Shown here one piece after another: positions 23,503 to 34,879 of a DNA stretch of 64,000 nucleotides. This DNA is from Candolleomyces eurysporus. Lineage: Eukaryota > Basidiomycota > Agaricomycetes > Agaricales > Psathyrellaceae. How positions within the stretch are numbered: the stretch's first letter is position 1; every line of letters starts with the position of its first letter. Both the position numbers and the translations under genes were made by a program. The notes below the pieces were generated by a model, which was not told the origin of the DNA, searched no databases, and saw only the letters and a program-made list of their open reading frames with translations. The stretch lies in contig JANBPK010000932.1 in assembly GCA_027579435.1 (NCBI GenBank), positions 1-64,000 on the forward strand. Direction: 5' to 3'.

Positions 23503-25409
23503 TCAGCAATGAGAAGATTCCTCNATGATCTTTTCCTCCATTTTTGAATCGCNCCCGACGAGAACATGGTCGCTCGGTAGATCCTTTCGTGGTACGGCAC
23601 CACCGNNNCNNNTNNTTNCGGATAANTCCCACTCNGACTGCGANTCTTCNTCGCCCATCTTCGGTGGNGAGAAAAGCAATGTTGACACCACGGTGCGCGT
23701 CTGNANGTCNTCCAACTGCCTCATGCAAAGCANTAAGCGGTTGGAGAGGATTGGTAAAGCCAGAATACTCGTTAAACTAGTGACAACGTGTTAGCGATTG
23801 TGTTCCTCCAATGGGATGTAATCAATTGTGTACGTACACTTGAACAACCCTGTATCTATCTTTGGCCTGGTAGAAGCAGCGGGGCTCAGTCATTGGGCTT
23901 GGGTAGGAGGTGCACGAGTGTCAATCGTGAACAGTTACTTACAGGAGATCCAGGGGTNCGGAAGATCGTATCACATATTCGGAGGACTGTGNGNTATGCA
24001 TAGATATCANCAAGACGAGGCTTTTATGGCATGCTAGGGAACGCACCGATGGTTGCCAGGTAATAAATCCCTCCCTCCCTACGTATCACGTTCAACAACG
24101 TGTTGTTCTGTCTTCGATAGCGAACGAAGAGNGTTACTATTCCCGCAATTGCAACCACTGCAATTTCAGTTGATATTAGTGAGCTGGATCTAGGACTCAC
24201 TGAGGAGAGGGGAAGTACGACGAACTCACACGAGGTCCTTGCGAGGTTGAGGTAAGCAACGATTGTGAAAGTGGAGAGCGTGAGGGTCGGGGATCCCGGA
24301 ACGGTAGAACACGCGTAGCCTAGGCTCGCATCATCGGGGGAAAGTGGAACGGCTGTGTGCTGGGGGTCAGCTCCCCACTTCAATGCTGGGACACTTGAAG
24401 GAAGGCAACTCCTACCTGAGACACTACTTATGTAGCGCAGTCCAAAGGTTAAGCTGGCGATTGTGAACGACTGCGCATCGAGGATGCCGTAGCACGTGTT
24501 TAGAACACTCTTCGAGAGCACTGGCGTGAGGAGCTGCGAGAAAACAAACTCACGGAGAACACAACTATGAAGAGGATTAGGTAGCGTTTCTTGGCTCCCA
24601 AAAGCGCATACAGGCATAGCCAAAGTGACGCTAGAATNACTGATTAATGAACGCTTGGACGGAATAAACGTAGTCTGCTCACCATCCGCCGAATTGGACA
24701 CGATAATCATCATAACTAACATGGCGAATGAGCATGAGGTGTGCCGGCGCTCAAGGACATTTATGTAACGATGGATAGCTCACTGTTCGCAAACCAATAC
24801 AGCCCAAGGCAAGCCTAGAGCAGGATTAAAGAGATTAAGGATGAAGCAACTCGTAGTTCTGCGCAAACACCACACCTTCAAGTCCATGGGGCCAATATGG
24901 ATACGGTTGGTCGCTTTTGTGAAGATGTTACGCGCCCGGATCCAAAACGACATGCAGAAGCCACTCACAGATGATATGGGGGATTATTCCTAGGAGGACG
25001 CAGTACTGTGTGAGAAGGAATAGGATTTTGCCTACCATCCACCTTTGGGACCATATGCTCTCGACCTAGTCGATTGAGTCAGATTTTTATACTACTGAAG
25101 AGGAATACCTGAAATGATCAAAATACCTCTTCCCCGAGCATTGTGAAATAATGGTATGCCTTTCAATCGGTCAGGGAGACCCAACACGGTTGGTCAGAGA
25201 CGAGCACTTACNAATGCGACTCTGAAAGCAACTGCATGGCCCCGCAGANCGTATTGTCAATTGGCACAGCCATGGGATCGACTGCCAGACTGCACGGCTT
25301 ACCCTGAATATACTGAAGACCCGTCAGAGCTGCAGCTACGCAGAAAGGCGAGGAAGCTTACCTCGCTTCGCATCCCGCGAAGGACTACTTGGGCGTATTC
25401 GTCGTCCAT
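23503..25409 (-). CDS. DUF6533 multi-pass membrane protein, copy D (intact)
   Basis: Minus-strand gene with the 15-exon plan of copy A, in transcript order: 25362..25409, 25303..25312, 25212..25231, 25127..25159, 24969..25065, 24876..24913, 24784..24814, 24683..24715, 24554..24630, 24416..24470, 24230..24352, 24047..24157, 23943..23986, 23838..23866, 23503..23776; 340 residues, all phases closing. Signature pieces: YHYFTMLGEEVESIWSQRW, ACLGLYWFAN, SLWLCLYALLGAKKRYLILF, FTIVAYLNLARTS, VIRREGGIYYLATIG, ALPILSNRL. Closest to copy A in sequence, in exon lengths and in the separate exons 11 and 12. The last exon is peppered with Ns, so the tail sequence is uncertain. It lies tail to tail with URC1 (354 nt apart). 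Confidence 0.88.
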
Positions 25410-26299
25410 GGACTACAGTCAGATAATTGCGAACTTGATCGCGGGCTCGTGCCAGGAGGAGCTNAACAGTGCCACTGGCCTNGATTTTGACACATCCCGA
25501 CCATGGGNTGTATATGTAGGTCGACAAATGACCCTATTTGCCATGCTTACGCACCCATTTTCATTTCATGGCGCCTNCNGTTCGGGTAGAGTTTTCGATA
25601 GTTGCCTCNGATGCTGTGATGCACCCGGTGCTAATCCCACCGTGCCAATCCCATCTTACGCGAATGAAGATCCCATCAGTCCATGGTTCGCAAAAGTAGA
25701 TAGTCGGTCACCACGGTGTCATTGGGCGGTCGCTCGGCGGAATTCATGTCGACAGCGGAACGCCCATCTCCACTAAGCTCTTCCGACATGGCATAGAGAA
25801 GGCAGAATCTCCTATATGTGGCTGATTCTGTATTCGGCCGTAGATTCTGGATGGGCGCGAATTCNCTTGATATGTGGCGATGTCAGTTCGTAGCATGATC
25901 CACAATCTAATCTACGCTGGTCATCAAATACGCCTGGGAATGAAGTTCGAGGAATGGAGGTTCGTCAACGNTACAGCTGTCGAGTAAACGATAGAACAGA
26001 TTCCATTTTCCCTTGCTTTTGATATTTGTTTGGTGGCGTATTCAACCAACTACTCAAACGAGGCTGAATGTAAGCGTCGAGGCCCTNCTAAAGACTGAGC
26101 GANGTGGCGGTTGGAATTGGGAGGGCACAGCTGGTTTGGGATGTCCCATTGTTTGTGATGCTCCATAGGTCAACAAATATCAAAGCAGAATTTGGTCTAT
26201 CATTTCCTCGACAGCTGTAACTCCTGATCGGAACTGGATACGTTGATTTCAGACGGATAGACTAAAAATAGCATAGGTACAAGTGGCTNGATAACATTA
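25410..26299 (-). other. Upstream region of copy D and spacer to the DUF1996 gene
   Basis: About 110 nt next to copy D (25470-25580) match the promoter of copy A in inverted orientation. The remainder has no supported gene. Confidence 0.5.
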
Positions 26300-27889
26300 C
26301 TAGACCTGAGGAGTAGGACGAGGGGTCGAGACCGTGGTTGAAACAGCGTCACAGTTGGGTATGGCGGTAGCTGGCTCAGGTCCACTTTGAATGGGGTTGC
26401 ATCCGGGAAGCTTGTTCAAATCTACGGGGACGTTTCCCAGTGAATCAGTAAAGTTCATGCGATCCCAAAATATATGCTGGTTGACGCACATTGGCCTTCA
26501 GTAACCTCGGGGACGACCGTTCGGAGCATGCACTTGTTGATCTCTGCGTCGGTCTGGAGAGTGAGGGCGTCGCAATTTGCAGGCAAGGAGGTCATGCAAC
26601 GCTGGGACTCCATAGCTCGTTTGAGAGAGTCTCCTTCCCATCCAAAGACATAGTCCCCATGGTGACCATATCCAGTTCTGTTGGAGAGAATCATCAATCT
26701 CTCGTCGGCACCTCGAGTCAATCACGGCTCAAAGGGACTTACGGATCTCCCATACTCCAAACGAAGGGCTGACTGCCGTCTTCAGGCCACATCCCGGCTC
26801 CGTTGAACCTGTTTGTGTCCCACACGGTCTCTGTAAAGAGGAGGGGCGTTCGCACAGGGTGGCTTGCGGGACAGTCGGTACCAAACATGAGCGATCCTTC
26901 TGGGCCAGGTGTACCAATTGGGTGGGCCATATGGGTCTAGGAGAAGATTGGTGAGTGCTCATACAGCAGCTTAAAACGGTCCATTCACCTCGTGATCAGC
27001 ACTATCGAGATGGACGCCGTCCCAGCACCTACACGTCCCATTCATATGATAGTGAGCCTTGCGACGACGAAAGGTATGATAGATCTTGGACGCACGAAGG
27101 AAAGTAGATTTGGGTACGCATTCCACCTCGACACGGACCCTTTGGGAACCACCTCGTNTCCAGAGCCCCAACTCCTGGAGTACCAGGTCCAATTCCCGTC
27201 CCATCCCAGCACCTGAAAGTCGTTTGGTTAACTGATGGGTGGGTTAACGCCCAGCCGACGTTTCGCAACATTGGGTTTCCGACTCGCATGCGGAATCCCT
27301 TGGGGAAAATGGTGACACTGAGGTTCTTTGCGGGAGGTCTGGGACGAATGTAGTAGATGGTCATGCCTCCGTTGGGACTTCCCGTACCATCGTTGGCTCT
27401 TTGAGGAACCTGTGAGCGTGAGGATTGAACATCATTGGAGTTAGGAAAAGAGCCAGTTCTTTTTGCCTACCCTGATGAAGCTCCCGTTTCGAGCCTTGAA
27501 NTACATTACCATGGTCCAGTAGTTCGATTTATCCTCTTTGAATCGACAGGTCGTACAGGTCGATGTAATTCCGATGTCGGTGGCGGGGTCCATGGTGATA
27601 TTGAAGCTGGCGCAAGTTCAAAGCTTAAAGACAGGTGCTTTCATTGGCAAAAAACGTCAACTCACGCATTCTACAGAGCACCTTTGTGAGAAAACTGAGT
27701 TGAGAAACTGAATTCGATACTTACCCCTCCGATAATTTGGTGCAGATGAGGGGAGACCTGGCCCGGGGTGACCAAAGGATCCAGACGTTCAGTAACAAGC
27801 TGAGAGCATGGGAAGCGAAGTGTTTCGAACTGGGCAGTCACAACAGCGACGGAAGTCGCGGAGAACAGCAAGAGAGGTCTGAACAGCAT
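26300..27889 (-). CDS. Secreted DUF1996-family protein, copy 2
   Basis: Transcript order: 27725..27889, 27665..27669, 27471..27606, 27096..27409, 26989..27028, 26743..26936, 26490..26677, 26300..26421; 387 residues. Signal peptide MLFRPLLLFSATSVAVVTAQ, then LRFPCSQLVTERLDPLV and HLHQIIGG. A 5-nt exon (AATGC) is needed to supply the conserved Asn-Ala before FNITMDPA; copy 1 has no intron there. Conversely, copy 1's intron after PTKNLNIVSFRP is absent here. Other blocks: TCTTCRFKEDKSNYWT, GGMTIYYIRPR, FPSCWDGVHLDSADHETHMAHP, GTDCPASHPVRTPLLF, GYGHHGDYVFGWEGD, LPGCNPIQSGPEPATAIPNC. Exons 5, 6 and 7 have identical lengths in both copies (40, 194, 188). An in-frame ATG at 27940 could extend the N-terminus, but the signal peptide favours 27889. 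Function unknown. Confidence 0.9.
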
Positions 27890-28088
27890 GGTTGCCTCTG
27901 AGAAGGGAATAGAATTCGGGGCCGACCTCGTTTTAAGCACCGCATAATATTCTCATCCAAAGAGCATATTTCGGATGAAATCTGGAAGGAAGAGTCAGTA
28001 GCGAGGGTTCGAAGACAGTCAAGTCGGGAGCACTGACGTTAAAATCGTTCTCGAGCGCCACCAGCTATTCAGTTCAGACGCTTCGATG

Positions 28089-28096
28089 TTTATATA
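28089..28096 (-). promoter_or_regulatory. Possible TATA box of DUF1996 copy 2
   Basis: On the minus strand TATATAAA lies 200 nt before the ATG at 27889. The spacing is long, so a longer leader or a leader intron is implied. Confidence 0.35.
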
Positions 28097-28486
28097 GAAC
28101 AAGGCCATGCGGCATTAAATGACAACCAATCATACCTTGCTTTATATGAGAAGACAGGGTGTCGCCGAGATTCTTCAGTGGATACCAACATATCAGCGGA
28201 CCACTGAGAATTTAGGATGTGCATTCATGCGATCCAGTTTTGGACTGACAGCTTCCCAAGGTAGTCTTCAGATCGATATCAGCTGCCTCTGACACCGTCT
28301 TTGTATCAGTTATCTTCGAAGAGTACGATTGTTCAGATCCTGGCATGTCAATATAGAGTCAAGAAGCCAAGAGAATCTTGAATTTGACGAACCAATCGTA
28401 TGAGATATCAGTCGCCGGACCCGGCACGGTTGATCTAAATAGATCAAAATAGAGGCTTGAGCTCCAAGCCCTCTCACTTTCCACAT

Positions 28487-28740
28487 ACTGTACCGAACTG
28501 TATGGCAGAAACGGTAATGCGTAACGCCGAGGTCAGATGTTGCCTAAATCTCGCCGGGTAACGCGTAACGCAAGACTTGTTGCCTGAAAATTTCACAAAA
28601 AATGGGCAAAAAAAATCGGCCCTGCGGGCTCCGGCACTTAAACAGGCTACCGTAACGCGTAACGCCCCCGTTTGCTTAATTTTACGGTCCAAAGAATGTA
28701 ACGCTCCAAAGTCGGTACCTACCATACAGTTCGGTACAGT
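28487..28740. mobile_element. MITE-like element with perfect 19 bp terminal inverted repeats
   Basis: ACTGTACCGAACTGTATGG (28487-28505) recurs as its exact reverse complement at 28722-28740. The 254 bp between have no coding capacity and hold three copies of a GTAA(C/T)GCGTAACG motif at 28514, 28558 and 28652. No clear target-site duplication is visible at the edges. Size and structure fit a non-autonomous DNA transposon. Confidence 0.65.
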
Positions 28741-29089
28741 GTCAACAGCGCACCGAAGCAAGAGATGAGCTCCAGCCGCCTCTTCCCGAAGTTATGAAGG
28801 TAACTTTGAGTTTCCGGCATGTCTTGCATTTTTACTAGTTCAGTGAAGTTTGCACTGTTCTACATGGACAGTTTGTTCGAGACCCAAGGTTGCACATTTA
28901 TTGCGAGTTCGTGAGCCTGCATATCTCTATCGATAACATCGGCGGCCCAGCCCTTAATTGTGCTCTGGAAAATGGCGGGGTGAATGCCGTTTACGTCGTG
29001 CGTGTCTTCTTTCCTTCACGTTTCCCGCTCGTCTGATCTGAGTGCCATGTACCGCCTAGGAATGCGGTACAATTTCGGGACGCAATGCC

Positions 29090-29335
29090 AAAGCCCTTGT
29101 CTTCAACACGGACAGGGTGCTCAGCCGGTCTATCACGGTGAACAACTTCATTGTCTCCCGTTTCCAACACCACGAGTAGCTAGTAGGAATCGCAGTTTTT
29201 ACGGAGAAGTTTTAAAGCTGGTTGCGAAGGGTAAGATTAAGCACCGAAAGTCTGCTGGGGAGGCCATCGTTGCCGTTTAGAAGGGTAAAATTTTGGGGAA
29301 GACGATTCTCAAATTAGGCGAAGAGTGATAACAGT
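29090..29335 (+). pseudogene. C-terminal relic of an MDR NADPH reductase gene
   Basis: Fragments NNFIVSRFQHH and FYGEVLKLVAKGKIKHRKSAGEAIVAV, then a stop, then KGKILGKTI, correspond to the last exon of the reductase at 34.9-36.3 kb (FGFIVSRLFHKYLEAFYEEVPKLVSEGKLKYKE). Stops and shifts make it dead. No 5' part is recognisable. Confidence 0.65.
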
Positions 29336-29747
29336 GTCTTGCAGCGCTGAAGGCATGTCTCTTTGTCACATGAGCGCCTAAAGTGGGAGGTGCCAGAGCT
29401 GCGGCTACCAAGTGCGCGTTAGTAGCCGTCTTAGTAACGTAACCGCAATGTATTCAAAGAGCCCACTACGGATCGCTGCGGGGCCCTCTGCCAACAGAGT
29501 GTTTGTGCGTTGACTGGTCGCAGGTCGTAATCCGCAGTATCGGCCTTGGCGGCGATCACCACCACGACGCACAAGCGCTCCGACGCGTCGTTGAAATGGG
29601 ACTTCGATCCTTCGAATGCGGTATGTTGAGCCCGAAAATTGTTCTCNTATTCACATTTGGAGCTTAATTGACGAAGCTGAGTGTCCGCGTTGCTGCGCCG
29701 TTGTTCGATTTGATCCGTTTCAGCTGCGTGGACGTCGCAACAAAGCA

Positions 29748-29753
29748 TATAAA
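29748..29753 (+). promoter_or_regulatory. TATA box of reductase gene 1
   Basis: CATATAAAG lies 97 nt before the ATG at 29845. Confidence 0.5.
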
Positions 29754-29844
29754 GACATTTCACGAATAGCTCCAATCTTTCATCCAAACACTCAACTCAG
29801 AAGCTACTCAACCACCTCAAGCAAGTCANATCNCCTCTACTATC

Positions 29845-31508
29845 ATGACATCCGTTGTAAATGGGCGNGTTCTCTTCAATTCCATCCCTAAAGGTACGCC
29901 ACATTTGAGTCAATACTGACCCACTGCCCATTTCCTGACCCGATTTCCAGCCTCCATTGAGCCAGGAAAGACTCTTATAGTCGATAAGTCTGAGACTATC
30001 GATCCTGAGAAGGCTACCTTGAATGGCGGAATTCTCTTGAANATTGTTATCCTCTCAGTCGACCCCTACATGAGGACCCTGATGAATGCCCCCGACCCGA
30101 AGAAAGGGCTCCTGGTACGCAAACCTCTTTCGCGCAGATGGCGGACTTGAACTTAACGCAATGATCGGATAGCATACCTATACTCCGGGCCAACCGTGAG
30201 CTTCATTCTTGTACAATGTGGAATCGTCGGTCTTGGGTGGCTTACAGCATTTGACAGCATCGCCGGTTTGGGGATCGCGGAGGTCGTCAGAACNGAGACG
30301 GACGAAGTCAAAGTCGGAGACCGTGTTCACGGTTTCATGCGTAAGTTTTCTTTTGCCACCCTTTGCCTGATGAAACTGACGGACTTCNACAATAGCGTTC
30401 CAGAACTATTTAATTCTNCCAGGCTTGGCCGCGGGAGTTACTCCGTACAAGGTTCTCGAGAACAAGTTCAATCTCCCATGGACTTACTTCGTAGGAGTTC
30501 TCGGACTCACCGGTATGCCTCTCTTGGCGCTTTTTTGTTGACATCGGTGACTGAGTCGAATGTCAGGACAAACCGCTTATATGGCCTGGAAGGAATTCGC
30601 AAACGCGAAAGAAGTGCGTAAATCGCGATTCATTCACCTTAACAGAACCGAAACTCATCACAATTGCAGGGAGAGACAGTTTTCGTTACCTCCGGAGCCG
30701 GTAGGTACTCNATTGTGGACGATGAATTGGTTTGTTTACTAATACAAACCTGAAGGCGCTGTCGGATCGTGAGCATTTAAANATACCCACATCCGCTTGC
30801 TCTGACGAATGACTACAGTATCGTCATTCAGATCGCCAAGAAACAAGGTCTCAAGGTCATTGCGAGCGCAGGCTCCGAAGAGAAGCTCAAGTACATGAAG
30901 AGTCTCGGAGCGGATGTCGTTTTCAACTATAAAACGACGCAAACTGCTGAAGTTCTTGGACGCGAAGGCCCCATTGACATGTAGGTTTCGCAGACGGTTT
31001 CCATCGTTCCTTCTACCACTAATCCATATTCGATCTAGCTATTGGGACAATGTTGGCGGAGAAACCTTGGATGCTGCCCTGTTGGCTGCCAACTTCAAAG
31101 CCAGGTTCATTGTAAGTGGTCAAGCCGAACTTACCATCACGCGAGACTTCTCCTCATGGACATTCGCAGGAATGTGGGCTGATGGCAAGCTTTGGGGGTA
31201 AACCTGCTCCAATTCAGGTATTTGCTCGCAATATACTCTGAGCCACTGGCCGAAAGGCGTCCTAACGGGCTTGTCTACCACAGAACTTCGAGCATGCCAT
31301 CGCGAAGAACATTACGATCTACGGCTTCACTCTGACCCCGATCTACCCCAAGTATGAGAAGGAGTTCTATGATACCTGGCCCGAGCTTGTCGCAAACGGA
31401 GAGGTCAAGCACAAGGAGCATTTGTTCCATGGATTAGAAGGCGTTGAGCAAGGCATCATTGCTTTCCAGGATGGATCCAATGTCGGAAAGGCCGTGATTG
31501 TTCTCTGA
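29845..31508 (+). CDS. NADPH-dependent MDR reductase (alkenal/leukotriene B4 dehydrogenase type), copy 1
   Basis: Twelve exons: 29845..29893, 29951..30114, 30173..30195, 30258..30340, 30396..30512, 30567..30613, 30670..30700, 30756..30768, 30819..30980, 31039..31111, 31170..31217, 31284..31508; 344 residues. Zinc-independent medium-chain reductase that would reduce the C=C bond of alpha,beta-unsaturated carbonyls with NADPH in the cytosol. Hallmarks: LSVDPYMRTLMN, EVKVGDRVHGF, LGLTGQTAYMAWKEF, the nucleotide-binding SGAGAVGSIVIQIAKKQG, GSEEKLKYMKSLGADVVFNYKT, YWDNVGGETLDAAL and FEHAIAKNITIYGFTLTP. One exon is only 13 nt and lies between two phase-consistent introns inside the Rossmann glycine motif. 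Ns alter single codons only. It is convergent with the second GST, 85 nt apart. Confidence 0.92.
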
Positions 31509-31593
31509 GCGACCGACTATCTCCTTGCGAGAAGCTTCGCATACGTTTGTGGCTATGCATTGTANTAATACGTTGAATCTTTTGTTGTGAATG

Positions 31594-32451
31594 TCATATA
31601 ACTTGTTCGTATTTGCGAAGTGAATCTGCAAATCTTGCCCAACGACCTCCGTGCCATTCCATGACTTCCTTCCACTTCTCGCTGTCCTCTCCCCATAAAG
31701 CTCGAATGTAAGCCAGCGTGGCACCAATAACAAAGTCAGCGAAGACCGGTTTGTCACCCATGATAAATCCTTCCGTTTCCCCAATATCATCTCCGGTGAG
31801 CTCGGCGTGGACATCAGGGTATTCCTTCGCGTCCCCNAGCCACCTTGCGACTCCTCCCATCCCAGCCTTGAACTTCTCCCAACTTTCNTCTCGTAGCTTC
31901 ACATCCTTTTCAAANTCCTCTACAGTCTTCCCAAAAGTGAGACTCCGCGTTTGCTTGAAGTGTTCCAGGCTACGTGGATTCAGTTGCCTCGCGACCATTG
32001 GAATTGCACAGGGCCACAGAGGGACGAGTTTCGGCACGAAGGCGCTCAAGAAAGCCTTTTGTAGTCCCACTGTACCTTTCGGGAATGCTGGTTGANCTAG
32101 CTCCGGGAATCTTGCGTCCAGGTANCGCATGATCGTGGCAGATTCGGATANGTATTGATTGCGTTCGGGGTCGTAGATTGCAGGTATCGTGTAGAAGGGT
32201 GNTCCATCAGATTTGAGCTTGGTCGGAGGCACACCACGAGCCCTACAGAGGGGCTCGATGTCGGGAAATTCCACCCATTCTGTTCTGTAAGGGATATTCT
32301 TGTAGTTGAGGTAGTATCTATGTAGTGGCGATGAATTAGGGCACAGAAGGTGGATGGAGAGCAAGGTCAAGGGCCGTTACCTAACCTTCCATACGTTTGG
32401 CGACCATGCTTTTCCAACTGTTGTACAAGGAAGGTCGAAAAGGGTCAGCAT
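31594..32451 (-). CDS. Glutathione S-transferase, GSTFuA-like, copy 2
   Basis: Two exons, 32381..32451 then 31594..32317; 264 residues. N-terminal MLTLFDLPCTTVGKAWSPN-VWKVR|YYLNYKNIPYRTEWVEFPDIEPLCRARGVPP matches the class pattern, and the intron falls at the same place as in copy 1. Then IPAIYDPERNQY, SESATIM-YLDARFPEL and the helical domain ending in WGEDSEKWKEVMEWHGGRW, almost identical to copy 1. Copy 2 lacks the Pro-rich loop of copy 1 before its TLPVIYDP block. Ns affect single codons. A role in handling electrophiles fits the adjacent reductase, but co-function is inference. Confidence 0.93.
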
Positions 32452-32792
32452 CTAGGGTTCTAGGGAGTAGAGACTGAAGTGGGAGGTAGTATGCAGAAGA
32501 TGTCGACAGGGCTCGTTTTCNACTTGGTTAACCAAGCCTGTGGGAACGTGTGGTGGGTTNACTAACGATCAATAGATTCGGAATTTCAATCCCGAAGCGC
32601 CAAAGGAGTAGCAGTTTCCCACTCTTCGGTGCCAAGTGTCGCCCCGAACCCAGTAGCCATTTGATACAAGAAAACGAGAATTAGGGGCTAAACTTGAATA
32701 GCATTGAAAANTTGAGAGANAGAGGGAGAGAGATTCCTATTCTGAGAGACATTCGTACTGATAATCCATCATCTCAGCGCGTAAGTACCCTA

Positions 32793-34078
32793 TTACTTCC
32801 CGCCATTCATGACGATCTAGCAACCCGAAGCACGTGAAGTGAGTCTAACCATTCATTATCGATCTGGGCCGACAAGATACTTACGCATTGACCTGTCGTA
32901 AAATGAGCTTCTTTTGAAACTAAATACGACACGAGTGCAGCGATGTCTTCCACTGTCCCTTTTCGAACGAGGCTTCCTTCGCTTTCGTCCTGAAAAGCGT
33001 GATCCATGATGAGCAAAAGGGGTGACAGAGAGTATGAGTGCTCACGTCGGCCGAGAACTCATCTGGATCCATTCCAAAGGTTGCCGCGAGACCTTTGCTT
33101 AGAGCTGTATCTACTGCACCTGAGCGGCGAAAAGGGATGTAGTGAGAGACATCCTCAACAGTCAATAGTCAATGGAGGTANGATNTATCAATACACACTT
33201 GGAGCATATGCNTTTACGGTGATTCCATGCGGACCAAACTCAAGAGCTACCGATAGTGTTCGAATTTGATTAGTTGGAAGAGGTCGTATCATTACAACTC
33301 ACCGGCTGTAGCAGTAATCCCNCGAATAGCCCACTTCGTCGCACCATACCCAGCAAGGTAGGGTATGCCTGAGCATGTTTTCAACTCTCACGTTTGAAGG
33401 TAAATGAAGTCAGACGCACCAGAGAACCCGCACCCAGAAGTAGCACCAACAATTCTCCCGCCTTTTCCTTGTTTGATCATCTGCTTCGCAGCGTATTTGT
33501 AGCAAAGGAACGTTCCCCGGACATTGATGGAGAAGATACGGTCCCAGTCTTCGGTCGTGGTTTCGAGAAACGATTTGGCGAATGCTATTCCAGCGTTTGC
33601 TACCATCTATTAGAATTATCACCCTCACGTAGGTGGATGAATCTTCAGAACACGGAGAGAAATGACGATGTACCACATCAACTGATCCTAGGACACTCGC
33701 CGTCTCATCCACAATCCTCTTCACATCTTTCTCCGCTGATACATCGCCCGTGACTATATGAATTCTTCTAGAACTGGCTGCTGCAGTAGAAGATGAGCTT
33801 CGAGGAGAATCCGAACTTTTCCTCTTCCAAAAACCTTTTCTCGAGCTCGCCGTATCCTGATGCTGTACCGCCGAGCTCTTGGCAAGAATGAGTTCTTTCA
33901 GCTCATTAAGCAGGTGAGTATTCGAGGGCAGGTCGGTGAGAGCGACATCATAGCCGTCGTGCAATGCTAGGCGGAGTGCCACAGCTCGTCCAATCCCTTG
34001 TGCTGCACCTGTGATGATTGCGACGCCAGAGGGTCCGGCCCGGGTGTTAGATGCGCTGGCAGTGTAGCTGGGTGTCAT
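32793..34078 (-). CDS. Short-chain dehydrogenase/reductase with a serine-rich insert
   Basis: Seven exons in transcript order: 33674..34078, 33420..33606, 33303..33368, 33199..33246, 33046..33119, 32885..32989, 32793..32816; 302 residues. Classical SDR: cofactor motif TGAAQGIG at 23-30, NAGIA at 139-143, catalytic Ser in GATSG near 192, the YGATK catalytic pair near 205-209, then LEFGPHGIT-AYAP, GAVDTALSKGL and the C-terminal GQCIVMNGGK. An unusual basic/Ser-rich segment of about 35 residues (around RKGFWKRKSSDSPRSSSS) is inserted between LILAKSSAV and the RRIHIVTGDVS strand. Substrate unknown; NAD(P)-dependent alcohol/ketone conversion in the cytosol is the family default. Similar to acetoin/diacetyl-reductase-type SDRs by the 'KMIKQGKGGRIVGA' style block. 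Confidence 0.9.
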
Positions 34079-34879
34079 AATGGAGGTATGAGGGGACTGA
34101 AGAGATTCTCTTCTCCGGCAACGAGACCCTTATACATGACGCGTCTGAGGAGCTCGCGGCCGCAAGGGCTAGCATGCTTTGCGGTAGCCATAGAAGGTGG
34201 TTATTTCAACAATTCTTTGATTGAGCCGAGATTTCGTTCCTGTTTCTTCTTCTCTAGCGTTGTTCCTATGAACTGCTTAGTGGACATTCTGGTTGTTGGC
34301 AAGCAGACATTCATACTTGTGAGGCGATTGGACGCTGGTGACGGTAATGAGAGCCGACGTCCCACGAAGTATGCCGTCTGCTCTTGTGAGGCTCCAGATG
34401 GAAACCCACCAGCATGTGCCAATGATTTTTTTTATTGTTAAACAACCATAGGCTGACGATCGAGTATGTCCCCTGAAATAGAATAGGCGCTCTCCGAGTC
34501 CTTCAGCATGAGCACGAGGACGCCTTGGCAGTTTCCATTCTTCGTCCTACTCGCTCCAGGAGGGTATCTTCACAGTTGCATAAATTTTCTCATTTCAAAG
34601 GGGCCTAAACCTATTCGTCCTTAAGTTTTAGCGTTTACTGCTGACAAGGGAATCGCTGGGAAAATGAGGGCGCGAGAGCGGACGCTGTCGTCATCGCGCC
34701 ATCAATTTGCTTACTCTACCTTCTCGGTCAGATCCTTCCAGAAGGCTTCCGGGTTCAAAGTTCCCGGTTGGCTTACCGATCCATGTTTCGATGGGGTCGT
34801 ATAAAGCCACCTCTGTTGGAGACCAGGCTGCTCCTCAATATTGTTTCTCTCGACCAGCCCAGTTGCACGATACGCTATT
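34079..34879 (+). promoter_or_regulatory. Divergent intergenic region with TATA box of reductase gene 2
   Basis: About 800 nt separate the SDR and reductase 2 starts. TATAAA at 34800-34805 lies 80 nt before the ATG at 34880. No gene is supported inside the region. Confidence 0.5.

Noticed and set aside
27890..27940. Upstream ATG extending DUF1996 copy 2
   Set aside because: It would bury the clear signal peptide that starts at 27889.
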